This document shows positions 1 to 9,100 of a stretch of DNA of 64,000 nucleotides, piece by piece. Every line of letters begins with the position of its first letter. Within the stretch, counting starts at the first letter, position 1. Origin of the DNA: Ignavibacteriales bacterium (lineage in GTDB: Bacteria; Bacteroidota; Ignavibacteria; Ignavibacteriales; Melioribacteraceae); contig JAGUYK010000006.1 in the NCBI GenBank assembly GCA_020061355.1, positions 248,001-312,000 on the forward strand, written 5' to 3'. A program made the translations under genes and the position numbers. The notes beneath the pieces were generated by a model. The model made no database searches and was not told where the DNA came from. It was given only the letters and a program-made list of their open reading frames with translations.

Positions 1-1
1 C

Positions 2-373
2 GATGCAGTAGAGAAGGTCGCTAAAAAGTATCCCGGGTATATTCAGAAAAAGAAAAAAATATTATTGAAAAATCTGCCCAATTTTAAACAGAAAGAAGTC
101 CTCTGGCATATCGCGATGATGCTTGGCTATATAAAGCTTACAACCAATGAGATGGCAAGAGCTTCTGAATATCTGTTCCGTTGGCTAAATAGTGAAGAGA
201 GCATTATTGTAAAAGTAATGTGTATGCAAACGTTATCGGATTATGCTTTAAAGAATAGAAGAATGCTTAAGAGTGTCCGCGATGAGATCCGAAAGCAGAT
301 GATAAACGGTGCACCTGCAATTAAAGCGCGTGGAAAAAAGTTATTAAAAATACTTGAACAAGAGAGAAAGTGA
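2..373 (+). CDS. C-terminal part of a helical-repeat protein, cut by window start
   Basis: The reading frame is open from the first complete codon at position 2, so this is the 3' end of a longer gene. The visible 123 residues are Lys/Leu-rich and predicted all-helical, with paired helices resembling HEAT or DNA-alkylation-repeat folds (for example around LFRWLNSEESIIVKVMC and VRDEIRKQMINGAPAIKARG). I see no catalytic motif. A TTG codon at position 65 could be mistaken for a start, but the frame is coding upstream of it. The stop overlaps the next gene's ATG by one base (TGATG), so the two are probably co-translated. Function not recognised; the repeat assignment is an inference from pattern alone. 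Confidence 0.55.
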   Translation, partial: DAVEKVAKKYPGYIQKKKKILLKNLPNFKQKEVLWHIAMMLGYIKLTTNEMARASEYLFRWLNSEESIIVKVMCMQTLSDYALKNRRMLKSVRDEIRKQMINGAPAIKARGKKLLKILEQERK

Positions 374-1128
374 TGAAACAATGGTATGAAGAACTCTTTA
401 CAAATTATGCACAAAAATATGACGAAGAAACATTTACAAAAGGAACACTTGGCGAAGTTGATTTCATTGAAAAGGAAGTTGGGTATGATAAAACTATTTC
501 AATACTTGATGTTGGATGCGGAACGGGGAGACACTCAATAGAACTGGCAAAACGTGGTTATAAAGTAGTCGGCATTGATTTATCAGAATCGCAGCTTGAG
601 CGGGCAAGAGAAAAAGCATTGTCAGCCAAAGCGGATGTTGAATTTCTAAAAAAGGACGCACGCGATTTTAATTTTGAGAATAAGTTTGACCACGCAATAA
701 TGGTTTGCGAGGGGGCGTTCTCCTTAATGGAAACGGATGAAATGAATTACAGAATATTGAAGAATGCTTATGACTCAATTAAACCGGGAGGGAAATTTAT
801 ATTTACTGCATTGAGCGCATTATTTCCTCTCTATCATTCAGTGAGGGATTTTTTAAACAAAGATTCTGAAAATGTAGTCACATCCGGCAACAATTTTGAT
901 TTGATGACGCTGAGAGAGGATTCGGAAATAGATGTAACGGATGATTCGGGAGTAGAAAAGAAAATCAAATGCAATGAGAGATATTTTATGCCATCTGAGA
1001 TTTCCTGGTATTTGAAATCGATCGGTTTTTCAAAAGCAGATATCTACGGATGTAAAATCGGTGCATTCAGCAGAGACGACAAATTGACAACGGAAGATTT
1101 TGAAATGCTGGTAGTTGCAGAGAAATAA
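373..1128 (+). CDS. class I SAM-dependent methyltransferase
   Basis: A 251-residue cytosolic protein with a Rossmann-like methyltransferase fold. Motif I is ILDVGCGTG at residues 44-52, followed by the acidic strand-2 residue in VVGIDLSE (Asp69) and a motif-II-like KKDARDF segment near residue 95. Family knowledge: these transfer a methyl group from S-adenosylmethionine; the substrate cannot be read from the sequence. A GTG lies at 370, but the ATG at 373 overlaps the upstream stop as TGATG, the usual translational-coupling arrangement, so I use 373. The C-terminal half (FMPSEISWYLKSIGF) is typical of small-molecule or tRNA-modifying methyltransferases, not DNA methylases; no NPPY motif is present. 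Confidence 0.85.
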   Translation: MKQWYEELFTNYAQKYDEETFTKGTLGEVDFIEKEVGYDKTISILDVGCGTGRHSIELAKRGYKVVGIDLSESQLERAREKALSAKADVEFLKKDARDFNFENKFDHAIMVCEGAFSLMETDEMNYRILKNAYDSIKPGGKFIFTALSALFPLYHSVRDFLNKDSENVVTSGNNFDLMTLREDSEIDVTDDSGVEKKIKCNERYFMPSEISWYLKSIGFSKADIYGCKIGAFSRDDKLTTEDFEMLVVAEK

Positions 1129-1163
1129 TACAATATCTCATACTAAAATGAAGGGGTTACAAA

Positions 1164-1532
1164 ATGGCAAATGTTCTAAACTGGTTCGAAATTCCGGCAA
1201 CGGATTTAAATAGAGCAGTAAAGTTTTATTCAGAAATACTTGGCGGCGAATTTCATCTTATGGATATGATGGAATTGAAGATGGCTCTCTTTCCGATGGA
1301 AGGAGAGGGGGTAGGCGGCGCTCTCTGCCAGGGCGAATGGTATAAACCGACTCAAGACGGCGCTGTGATCTACTTAAATGCAAATCCTGATTTGTCTGTT
1401 CCTCTTTCCAAAGTTGAATCCGCCGGTGGAAAGATAATTATGCCGAAGAAACATATTTCGGATGATATCGGCTACATGGCTCTATTTATTGATAGCGAAG
1501 GAAACAGGGTGGCGTTTCACTCAAACAAATAA
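1164..1532 (+). CDS. VOC family protein (glyoxalase/bleomycin-resistance fold)
   Basis: A 122-residue protein with the paired beta-alpha-beta-beta-beta modules of the vicinal-oxygen-chelate superfamily. The first module begins WFEIPATDLNRAVKFYSEIL; the second contains GYMALFIDSEGNRVAFHS near the C-terminus. This short single-chain form is common for stress-related or uncharacterised VOC proteins. The metal-ligand set is incomplete by eye, so catalysis is uncertain. A good ribosome site, AAGGGG at 1151-1156, precedes the ATG. The gene ends just before a strong palindromic terminator shared with the convergent TPR gene. Confidence 0.85.
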   Translation: MANVLNWFEIPATDLNRAVKFYSEILGGEFHLMDMMELKMALFPMEGEGVGGALCQGEWYKPTQDGAVIYLNANPDLSVPLSKVESAGGKIIMPKKHISDDIGYMALFIDSEGNRVAFHSNK

Positions 1533-1541
1533 TTCAGAATC

Positions 1542-1567
1542 AAGGGGCGTTAAATTTAACGCCCCTT
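1542..1567. terminator. bidirectional terminator between convergent genes
   Basis: A perfect 26-base inverted repeat (13-base arms, 1542-1554 and 1555-1567, with AAGGGGCG and CGCCCCTT at the ends) lies in the 40-base gap between the VOC gene and the convergent TPR gene. T-rich sequence follows on the plus side and A/T-rich sequence on the other. Its position and symmetry fit a shared rho-independent terminator serving both strands. Confidence 0.85.
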
Positions 1568-1572
1568 TCAAT

Positions 1573-3012
1573 TTATAGATTGTACTTCTTCTCAAGATCT
1601 TTAGCGCGGAATGTGAGCCTGTCATTATCAAAATCATCAATATCGTCAAGTAGTTTTTTTGCTCTGGATTTATCCGCACTCTGTTTCAAGTAAATATCAA
1701 CAAGGTACTTGTAGGCGGTGTATTTATCCCGCTCGCTTTTTGAATTGAGAACTTTTCTGTAAGATTGCTCTGCCTTATCAAGCATATTATTCTTAAAGTA
1801 GGCAAACCCGATTAATAAATTAAACCTGTATTCGAAATCCGCCGCCTTGCTTAAGTCCGGCTTTGTTGCTGCGATGCTTTCTAATTCGGCAATTGTTTTT
1901 CCCGAAGCTATTTGAACTGTGAATTGATGTAGCCATTTACTTTCCTTCTCAAATTTTTTAGCCAAATTAAATGATTCTTTGCTCCCCTCTTCTAATTTGG
2001 ATTCGTATTTTCTAATCATTTCATTATTACCGGTTAGCCAGCTATTGAACACAATTATATACTTTGCATTATTTGAAGCGCTTCTCCACATGTACTTTTC
2101 ATTTTCAAGAGAAGATTCGGCATGTTTGATAGCAAGTTCAGAATTTCCTATGGCATCGTAATAGCGTGCTTTTATGTAGTCTTCAATTAATTTCTGATCA
2201 TCCGAGTTTATTATAGAGGCAACTCTATTAAATTCATAAAGACCGAGCAGCTTTTGACAATATGAATTAAGTGTCCGTTTGTTCAGAGGAAACCGGTTTA
2301 AGAATTCTTCGTAATACTTTAACGACGCAATATCATTGTCTTCCAGGCTGGAATAAACTTCAATTAATGTAAGTGCTGTCTGACCAAATGTAAGCCTTCC
2401 TTTTTCATAAGCGGTCTGCAAATAATTCAATCCTTTTTCTCTATCGCCGGACATTCCCAGGACGCCGGCAATAAAACCGGTAATTCCGCTTAAGCGATCG
2501 GCATAATAGTAAAGCATACCGAGTACTAAGTAGGCATCATAGAATTGTGGATCCGCTTTTAAAATTTCTTCCATAATTTTTTTTGATTTCAATCCCGTTC
2601 TAAATGCACTCCACCAGGAACCGTCTATTCCATAGATGCGTCCCAGATAACCATAAATCGATCCGAAATAGAATTTGTTTTCCGTATCGAGTTTTGATTT
2701 TTCGAATTTGCTTATAACGTTTTCGCAATAATCTATTATCTCTTTATTCAAAAGCTTCCTTCCGGCATCACGTTTATCGGTATCGAGTTCTGCAACCTTC
2801 TGATAGTATTCCATAATCTTAGTATTAATGTAATAGTAGTAATATTTTGGCGAGCCGGGCGAGAGCTTTATTTGTTCCTGTGATAATGAAATTGCGCGGT
2901 CAAAGTCCTCGTTAAAGGTGTGATTTATTATCTGTTTATCAATTGACGATGGCTCAAATGGATTGGCGCTAATTAGTGAAGAAAGCAATAAAATCAATAT
3001 TAGTTTTTTCAT
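1573..3012 (-). CDS. exported tetratricopeptide-repeat protein
   Basis: A 479-residue protein with a Sec signal peptide (MKKLILILLLSSLISA) and then continuous helical pairs rich in Tyr and Lys. Several segments match the TPR spacing, such as YYDAIGNSELAIKHAESSLE, FAYFKNNMLDKAEQSYRKVL and KYLVDIYLKQSADKSRAKKL. No enzymatic motif is visible, so it most likely acts as a periplasmic protein-interaction scaffold. It stands alone, ends at the shared terminator, and is divergent from the DUF502 gene. Repeat boundaries are by eye; the partner is unknown. Confidence 0.75.
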   Translation of the reverse strand: MKKLILILLLSSLISANPFEPSSIDKQIINHTFNEDFDRAISLSQEQIKLSPGSPKYYYYYINTKIMEYYQKVAELDTDKRDAGRKLLNKEIIDYCENVISKFEKSKLDTENKFYFGSIYGYLGRIYGIDGSWWSAFRTGLKSKKIMEEILKADPQFYDAYLVLGMLYYYADRLSGITGFIAGVLGMSGDREKGLNYLQTAYEKGRLTFGQTALTLIEVYSSLEDNDIASLKYYEEFLNRFPLNKRTLNSYCQKLLGLYEFNRVASIINSDDQKLIEDYIKARYYDAIGNSELAIKHAESSLENEKYMWRSASNNAKYIIVFNSWLTGNNEMIRKYESKLEEGSKESFNLAKKFEKESKWLHQFTVQIASGKTIAELESIAATKPDLSKAADFEYRFNLLIGFAYFKNNMLDKAEQSYRKVLNSKSERDKYTAYKYLVDIYLKQSADKSRAKKLLDDIDDFDNDRLTFRAKDLEKKYNL

Positions 3013-3125
3013 ATAGTTCCGTATCTGAATTTTTGGTTACAATAGGTTAACTTTGCAATACAAGATAAGAAAAAATCGTATTGTTATTGTACACAACTGA
3101 AGGCAAGAAGTTTTACGGGTGATTA

Positions 3126-3746
3126 ATGAATAAAATAAAATCATTTCTAAAGACGACATTTTTCGGCGGCTTTCTTGTTGTCCTTCCGATAATTGTATTG
3201 ATCTTTGTGCTTAACTGGTTTTATGAATTTTTGCTCGATAATATTCGTCCGGTTACCAATCTATTGATTCAAACAGCGAGGGTAAGCGAAGTTATTGCAG
3301 CGGTAATAGCAGTTATAATTATGCTCCTTTTGTTTTTCCTGGTCGGATTGTTGGTTCAAACACGTTTGGGAAAATTCTTCTTTGAAATATTTGAAGAACG
3401 CGTCTTGAAAAGGGTTCCAATTTACAGAATTATTAAAGAAACAGTTATTCAACTCTTTGGCGGCGAGAAGATGATCTTCAAAGGCGTTGCGCTTGTAAGA
3501 CCATTCCAAAACGATACTTTAATAACTGCATTCATTACGGACGAAAGTCCCAACGGATATATAACTGTATTTGTTCCTTCATCGCCAGCGCCAACCGGCG
3601 GATATATTTACCATATCAAAAAAGAATATGTAACTAAAATTGATTTTCCCGTTGAACAGGCGATGAGGACTGTATTAAGTCTTGGCGCCGGATCGAAAGA
3701 TTTTATTGCAAAGATGAAGCAACTGGAAATAAAGGAAGAGAAGTAA
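3126..3746 (+). CDS. DUF502 family inner-membrane protein
   Basis: A 206-residue protein with two N-terminal membrane helices (about residues 10-32 and 55-78) and then the conserved DUF502 soluble region. That region includes VPIYRIIKETVIQLFGGE, a nucleotide-free beta-rich core (VFVPSSPAPTGGYIYHI) and the C-terminal AMRTVLSLGAGS motif. The length is normal for the family. The family is widespread in bacteria and has no settled function. The upstream 113-base gap is shared with the divergent TPR gene and must hold both promoters. Confidence 0.85.
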   Translation: MNKIKSFLKTTFFGGFLVVLPIIVLIFVLNWFYEFLLDNIRPVTNLLIQTARVSEVIAAVIAVIIMLLLFFLVGLLVQTRLGKFFFEIFEERVLKRVPIYRIIKETVIQLFGGEKMIFKGVALVRPFQNDTLITAFITDESPNGYITVFVPSSPAPTGGYIYHIKKEYVTKIDFPVEQAMRTVLSLGAGSKDFIAKMKQLEIKEEK

Positions 3747-3863
3747 TTCAACCTAACTTTGTTCCCGATAAATCCGGTCGCTTAGAAACAATCCTTTTTA
3801 ATATCCTGTCAAATACAATAAATTAGATTCCAATACGTTTACATATATAGAAAAGCAAATTAT

Positions 3864-4415
3864 ATGAGTCTATTAAACGAGAATAACCTGATCAACAGGT
3901 GCAGAATGGGGGAATCTGCGGCATTCGGACCATTGGTGAAAATTTACAGGCAGCGCTTATTCTCTTATTTGTTCAAGCTTAGCGGGGATAGAAAAATGGC
4001 AGAGGATTTGTTCCAGGAGACATTGATAAAAGCATGGCGTGGTTTACAAAAGTATTCAGAACAGAATAAATTCTCATCGTGGCTTTTTTCAATTGCCCAC
4101 AATACGGCTATGGATTCATTAAGAATGAACAGCAAACACAAAATGTTCGAACAGGTTGAAGAACCTGATAATTTTGTTAGCGCGACAAATCCTTATCAGG
4201 AAATGATTAATGCCGAGACATTAGAAATGATTTCAAATGCTGTTGATAAATTTCCAGCGAAACAAAAAGAAGTATTTTTACTTAGAATTCACGGGGGAAT
4301 GACTTTCAAAGAAATAGCAGACATAACGGGAGAATCACTAAATACTGTTCTTTCTCATATGCACTACTCGGTTAAGAAGCTGAGAAAAATTTTGAGGTTT
4401 CAAAATGCAGAATAA
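3864..4415 (+). CDS. ECF-type RNA polymerase sigma factor (sigma-70 family)
   Basis: A 183-residue sigma factor. Region 2 spans about residues 20-85, with AEDLFQETLIKAWRGL and the promoter-melting segment FSSWLFSIAHNTAMDSLR. Region 4 spans about residues 125-178, with the helix-turn-helix MTFKEIADITGESLNTVLSH. No region 1 or 3 is present, as expected for the extracytoplasmic-function group. The stop overlaps the anti-sigma ATG by 11 bases, which argues for matched synthesis of the two partners. A GAAAC (3785-3789) with GTC 18 bases downstream (3808-3810) vaguely resembles an ECF promoter and would fit autoregulation, but the spacing is long and I give it little weight. Confidence 0.9.
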   Translation: MSLLNENNLINRCRMGESAAFGPLVKIYRQRLFSYLFKLSGDRKMAEDLFQETLIKAWRGLQKYSEQNKFSSWLFSIAHNTAMDSLRMNSKHKMFEQVEEPDNFVSATNPYQEMINAETLEMISNAVDKFPAKQKEVFLLRIHGGMTFKEIADITGESLNTVLSHMHYSVKKLRKILRFQNAE

Positions 4416-4965
4416 TGTTAAGATAACATGCACCATGTTTGAACATGAGATGTGGCTCTATCTTGATAGAGCATTGCCTGACGAAAAGATGGAATTCTGG
4501 CGGTCGCATCTACGGCAATGTGATTACTGCAGAGAGAATTTAAAAAGTACAGAAGAAATAATTTCGGCAGCTACCTCTAATATTTTCTTCGATCTTGACG
4601 ATGACATCTTCGATAATATGGTTGAGCGCGCTGTTAGGAAAAGGAGATTTGATATAGTAAGATGGATCCCACAAAAAAGAATTCGGGAAGTTTATACAAT
4701 TGGTAAAATTGCACTTGCAAGCATTCTTGTAATTGCGGCAGTTGTTGTTTCATTATTATCGGATAAGCCGAATACTATTAAATCGGTAAGCAAAGAATTA
4801 CTGGATTGGGATGGAAAAGAGATTCGTTCCGAATTAAATAAAATCGGCAGCAGGATTGAATTAATAAGAAATGATAATATGGAAGGATGGAGCCGAGAAG
4901 TAAATATCATGGATAATCGTTTGAATATTCTTGAAATACAAGGTGATCCGGAATCATTTTATTAA
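4405..4965 (+). CDS. zinc-finger anti-sigma factor, single membrane helix
   Basis: A 186-residue protein. The N-terminus carries the ZAS signature HX3CX2C (His35, Cys39, Cys42 in WRSHLRQCDYCRE), which holds zinc and binds the ECF sigma factor in this family. One membrane helix lies around residues 98-117 (IGKIALASILVIAAVVVSLL), leaving roughly 70 residues in the periplasm that could receive a signal. The gene overlaps the sigma gene by 11 bases and is followed 46 bases later by an exported coiled-coil protein, so the three look like one envelope-response cassette. Confidence 0.85.
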   Translation: MQNNVKITCTMFEHEMWLYLDRALPDEKMEFWRSHLRQCDYCRENLKSTEEIISAATSNIFFDLDDDIFDNMVERAVRKRRFDIVRWIPQKRIREVYTIGKIALASILVIAAVVVSLLSDKPNTIKSVSKELLDWDGKEIRSELNKIGSRIELIRNDNMEGWSREVNIMDNRLNILEIQGDPESFY

Positions 4966-5011
4966 TTGAAGGGAAAAGCAATAATTGATTAAAATAAAAT
5001 CGGAGGGAAAA

Positions 5012-5635
5012 ATGAAAAAGCATTCTTTAATAATATTCATTCTCTTGCTTGCTATGCCGGCGGCAAGAATTTACTCACAGGTTACGCTTGATAGCGATCG
5101 CGCAAGACAGGCGTTGAGAGTTTACGCGGGGGAAATGACACAGGAGGAGGAGGAGAAGTATCTGAAAAACCTTTCGCCTGAAGTAAAGGTCAAACTCGAA
5201 GAAATTAAGAAACTGAACAAAAATAAATATTATGGACTTCTTAGGGGCCAGAGTGTTTACTCTTTAAGTCAATATTATTCGCCGGTCATCTCGATGTATG
5301 AAACGCAAAGGGGTGAATACACATCGCGGAAGTTCGACATACAAAGCGAAGCAAATAAAAAACAGATGGAATCGGAAATAGATGTAGAGCTTATCCTGCT
5401 TAAATATAAAAGTGCAGATGAAACGCTGCGGCAGAAACTTCGTGGTGATCTTTATAACGCTTTGGGAAAATTATTTGATGTGCGTGAATCATTCAAGCAG
5501 GAAGAAATCAAGAGTCTTGAAAAGCGTCTTCAGGAATTAAAAGAGTCTCTCAATACACGCAAGCAGAACCGTGAAAGTATTGTAAGTAGAAGAATTAAAG
5601 AGTTGCTGAACGAAAAAGATGAATTTAGATGGTAG
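5012..5635 (+). CDS. exported coiled-coil protein of the ECF cassette
   Basis: A 207-residue protein with a signal peptide (MKKHSLIIFILLLAMPAARIYS) followed by a mostly helical, charged body. The last 80 residues form a heptad-like coiled coil (EEIKSLEKRLQELKESL) ending in IVSRRIKELL. I chose ATG 5012 because GGAGGG at 5002-5007 sits just upstream; an in-frame TTG at 4985 would place extra residues before the signal peptide. The small periplasmic helical form behind a sigma/anti-sigma pair recalls Spy/CpxP-type or zinc-resistance-associated sensors, but I do not recognise the family. The function as a periplasmic sensor or effector is inference. Confidence 0.7.
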   Translation: MKKHSLIIFILLLAMPAARIYSQVTLDSDRARQALRVYAGEMTQEEEEKYLKNLSPEVKVKLEEIKKLNKNKYYGLLRGQSVYSLSQYYSPVISMYETQRGEYTSRKFDIQSEANKKQMESEIDVELILLKYKSADETLRQKLRGDLYNALGKLFDVRESFKQEEIKSLEKRLQELKESLNTRKQNRESIVSRRIKELLNEKDEFRW

Positions 5636-5920
5636 TTATCGAAATGAGGCTGGCTCATTAGAAGTTACGTCTGTAAAGGTTTTCCCGTCGAATATAATCA
5701 GCTTTCCGATTTCATTAGAAATCCAGAGCTTGTTTTTGCTGTCAAGGAATAGGGAGTTTATCCGGTCATTCTGAAGAACCGGATATTCATTAGCGGTCTA
5801 TATTTTAAAACTGTTTCCGTCGAAGCGAACAAGAGCGCCATAAGTTGCAAGCCATATAAAACCGTTTTTATCCTGAACAATTCTGTTAATTGAATTTTGA
5901 GGAAGTCCCGAATTCGAATT
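5636..5920 (-). pseudogene. remnant of a two-component-regulator propeller protein
   Basis: On the minus strand, one frame reads about 95 codons of unmistakable 'reg_prop' beta-propeller sequence. It begins GLPQNSINRIVQDKNGFIWL, continues VRFDGNSFKI, hits an in-frame amber stop at 5798-5800, then continues in the same frame with NDRINSLFLDSKNKLWIS and LIIFDGKTF, ending at TAA 5636-5638. A further stop (5921-5923) closes the frame upstream with no start codon or signal peptide. In the family these blades form the N-terminal sensor of hybrid histidine kinases; here only two blades survive. The remnant is too broken to be expressed as a useful protein. Confidence 0.75.
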
Positions 5921-6151
5921 CTAACTAGTTACGACATATTGTTCGGAAGGTGAAATTGGTCGAGTATTCTGGAGTATAGTGGGTTGGGTGTATAGTGAAA
6001 TGCCAATTAGTATTATACAGATAAGTTTAAAAGGAAAAGTCGACAACAGAATGCCCTACTGCGTTATAAATGTTCTTTAAAAAATGCATTCCTAATTTAT
6101 GTGAGATTTGTTTGCACTTCAAGTGAAATAATTTATTAAATATGAGCGGAG
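5921..6151. other. non-coding gap downstream of the DUF4175 gene
   Basis: Between the propeller remnant and the end of the DUF4175 gene I see only short stop-interrupted frames. There is no clear hairpin terminator, repeat or promoter match. It may be further eroded sequence of the same pseudogene. Confidence 0.5.
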
Positions 6152-9100
6152 TTACTGTTTCTCTTTCTCCAAGGCCTCAAAGTATTTTCTTATCAGCTCT
6201 TCGTAATCTTTTTTGTAACCCTCACGAATTGCCTTCATAAATTCGTCCCTGAGCTTATTCCTCCCTTCTTCTGTTGACAGCATCAACTCGGGCGGAGAAG
6301 TTCTGGCTACATTTTTGCCTGTATTTGAACGTCTCTCGTTTTCAAAATCCCTTTCGTTTATTGAACGCTGCGCATCTAAAAGTTTAGATAAGATGCGTTC
6401 TTGTTTTTTCAAAAGCTCATCGTCCAATTTTTGAGATTGAAGATTTGATACAACCTCCCTCATCTCTTCCAGAATCTTTTCGAGATTTGTTGCAAGCCGT
6501 TTAGATTGACCGGTTTCTTGAGATTCGCGGTTTAACTGTTCAAGTGATTTTCTGATAATTTCCTGCTGCTGTGCAATCCTCTGCATTTGTGACATCATTT
6601 CCTGAGTCATCCGTCCCTGATTTAACATTTGTGTTAATTGATTCAAGTCCATCTGCTGCTGAGACATCTGCTGAAGCTGCTGCATCATGCTCATCATACC
6701 ACCCCCCTGACCGCCGCTCATCATCTGATCCATTCCACCTTTCATCAAAGTAGCCGCCTCGTTTAAATATTTCATTGCCTCGGTCTGCTTTTGCGAGGAA
6801 CCCGCTGGATTTCCATTCTGCATTAATGTAATGGATTGCTGCATTTCCGAATAAGCTCTACCAAGTGAGCGACCCATTTCTGGAGTTATTGCAAATGTCT
6901 TTTGCGATAATGCCGACATTTTCTGTAAAATCTTGCTAAGGTTATTTTGAATATCGCTCTGCTCTCTCGAATTCCTGTTTGTTTCGGGAGAAAGCGGTGC
7001 GAGGTTAAATGTATTGTTTTTAAGATCCTCCTGTGTTTTTGACAGCGTAAGTAAATCATCAAGTATTTTCATCATTTCGAAAAAGGTTCGCATCTGGTTC
7101 ATCTGCTGCAGAGCTGATTGCAAAGACTGCATCTGGCTTTTAGCGTTCTGAATATTTTGAGAAAGCTGTTGCTGATTTTTCAAAGCTTCCAATTTCCGCA
7201 TCTGTTTAAGTTCTTTTAAAATCTCTTCTGATAACTCCACATTCTTCTGATTTTCAAACTCGTTAAGAAGTTTTTCCATTTCTTCTTTAGGCATGTCGCT
7301 CATTTCGCTCATTTTCTGATCGAGATTTTTCATTTCAGCGCTCATCCGCTCAATATCTTTTGTAAGGTCATTCTGGCGGTTTGTCAGCTCATCGCGTTTA
7401 TTTTTTTCGTTAAGATTAGATTGGCTTGTCTTCTGCGAAAGTTCTTCAAGTTTCTCGGAAATGTCTTCGGTACGTTTTATCAATTCGTCGAGCTTCTGTT
7501 CTATCTGGATCCGCTTTAAAAGATTAAGAGTGCGTTCAAGACTTTTCTTAAAATATTCTTCGTTGGCTTTCAATTCTTCAAGAGACATCTGTACGTTGTC
7601 CCGCATCATATTTTGTAATGACTCCTGCATCCGTTTAAATGCTTCTCGCAACTCTTCGCTGTTAAGCTGATCCAAAAGGTCCTGAAGCTCATTATACTTT
7701 TGTAAAGTTTCTTCTGAAAGAAGATTATTCTGCATCAGGTCACGACGCATTTCATCCAATTTTTTTGCAGCATCATCCGTCTTCTGCATCAACTCACTAA
7801 ATCGTTGCGAAGCTTTTTCAACTCTTTCCTTTTCCTGCCAGGAAACATCCCTCGAGTTTTGCTTAAGATCGTCGCTAATATTTTTCAATTCCCGACTCAA
7901 TTTTTCTGCTTCTTTAAGAGTTTCCGAAAGATCTTTTGATGCTTCCTGCTGCGTATTTTCTGCAGTCTTATAAAGATCGTCTAAGGATGGAATTAGTATT
8001 GATAAAGTCGGTGTCCTAGCAGATTTGGGTCCGGAAACAATATCATTATCAAACACTTCCATGAAAAATGATAATGCCTCTCCCTCTGCAAGAAACAAAG
8101 GAGTCAGATCCCACACGTAATAAACCTCGTCTTCAACACTTTCTTTTTTAATTGGGATTGGAACTTGTGTAAGCTCCTGTGCCGCCTCTCTATATCTAGA
8201 TGTAGTTAATTGGTAATTAAGTTGAAGAGAACTGAAGCCGTAATCGTCGCTAACTTTTGTTATGATTGAAATTTTTCCATCGGTTCCAAGTTTAACGCTC
8301 TCCTTTGGGGTAATCATTTCGATTGAGGGAAGCCGATCCTCCAGTTTTTGAATAGAGTAAGTGATTGGGTTAATGTTTGCAATGTTTTGATAATCTATAA
8401 TATTGATTGAGTAAGTCAATGATTTATAAATCGCGAAATCCGTATCTGCTTTTTGGCCCAAAACAGACATCCTCCTGTTTACATTATCACTAAACATGAT
8501 TGTTGCATTTGAAAGTTCACGCGAAGAATTAATGCCAAGCGATATTTTACTGCCGGGCAATGCGGAGATATTTCCGTTATCTCGCTGAATTGTCTGGGGC
8601 AATCCTGAATAAGCTGGAGGAGTTATTATTACATCAAGTTGTGTGATGATCGGTCTGTTTATGACGGATATTTTATAAACATCACTTTTAACTCCTTCCG
8701 CCGCAGCGAAATATTCGAAAGAGCTTTTTACTTCCGACACCTTGTAAATAGACTTGCCGGACTCGTCGGCGTTCAATAATGATTCTTCAAATTCAGTTTG
8801 CTCGGCAGATTTTCGCATTAAAGAAATTTTTGCAGGAGCATCGCCCGAAATAGAGACGACTATTGAAACACCATCTCCTTTAGTAACTTCTTTATTGCCC
8901 GGTATAAGTTGGAAATAGAATTTTTGAGGCGGCGTAAAATTTTTACTATAGTTTATTATTCGGTATGCTGACGATGAAAAACCGGGGATAATTATTATGA
9001 GAATGGATACTAAAAAAACACCGGCAGCCGTAAAACCCAACTGCTTTTTAGTTTTTGAAAAGTCAACAGATGTCTTAAAATCGATTGACTCCGACTTTTT

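Noticed and set aside
3785-3810. GAAAC and GTC as an ECF autoregulated promoter
   Set aside because: The 18-base spacing is long and both parts are short; it would be expected by chance in an AT-rich gap. Mentioned only with the sigma gene.
5012-5635. Assignment of the exported coiled-coil protein as a Spy/CpxP chaperone
   Set aside because: The size and helices fit, but the LTxxQ motif of that family is not present.
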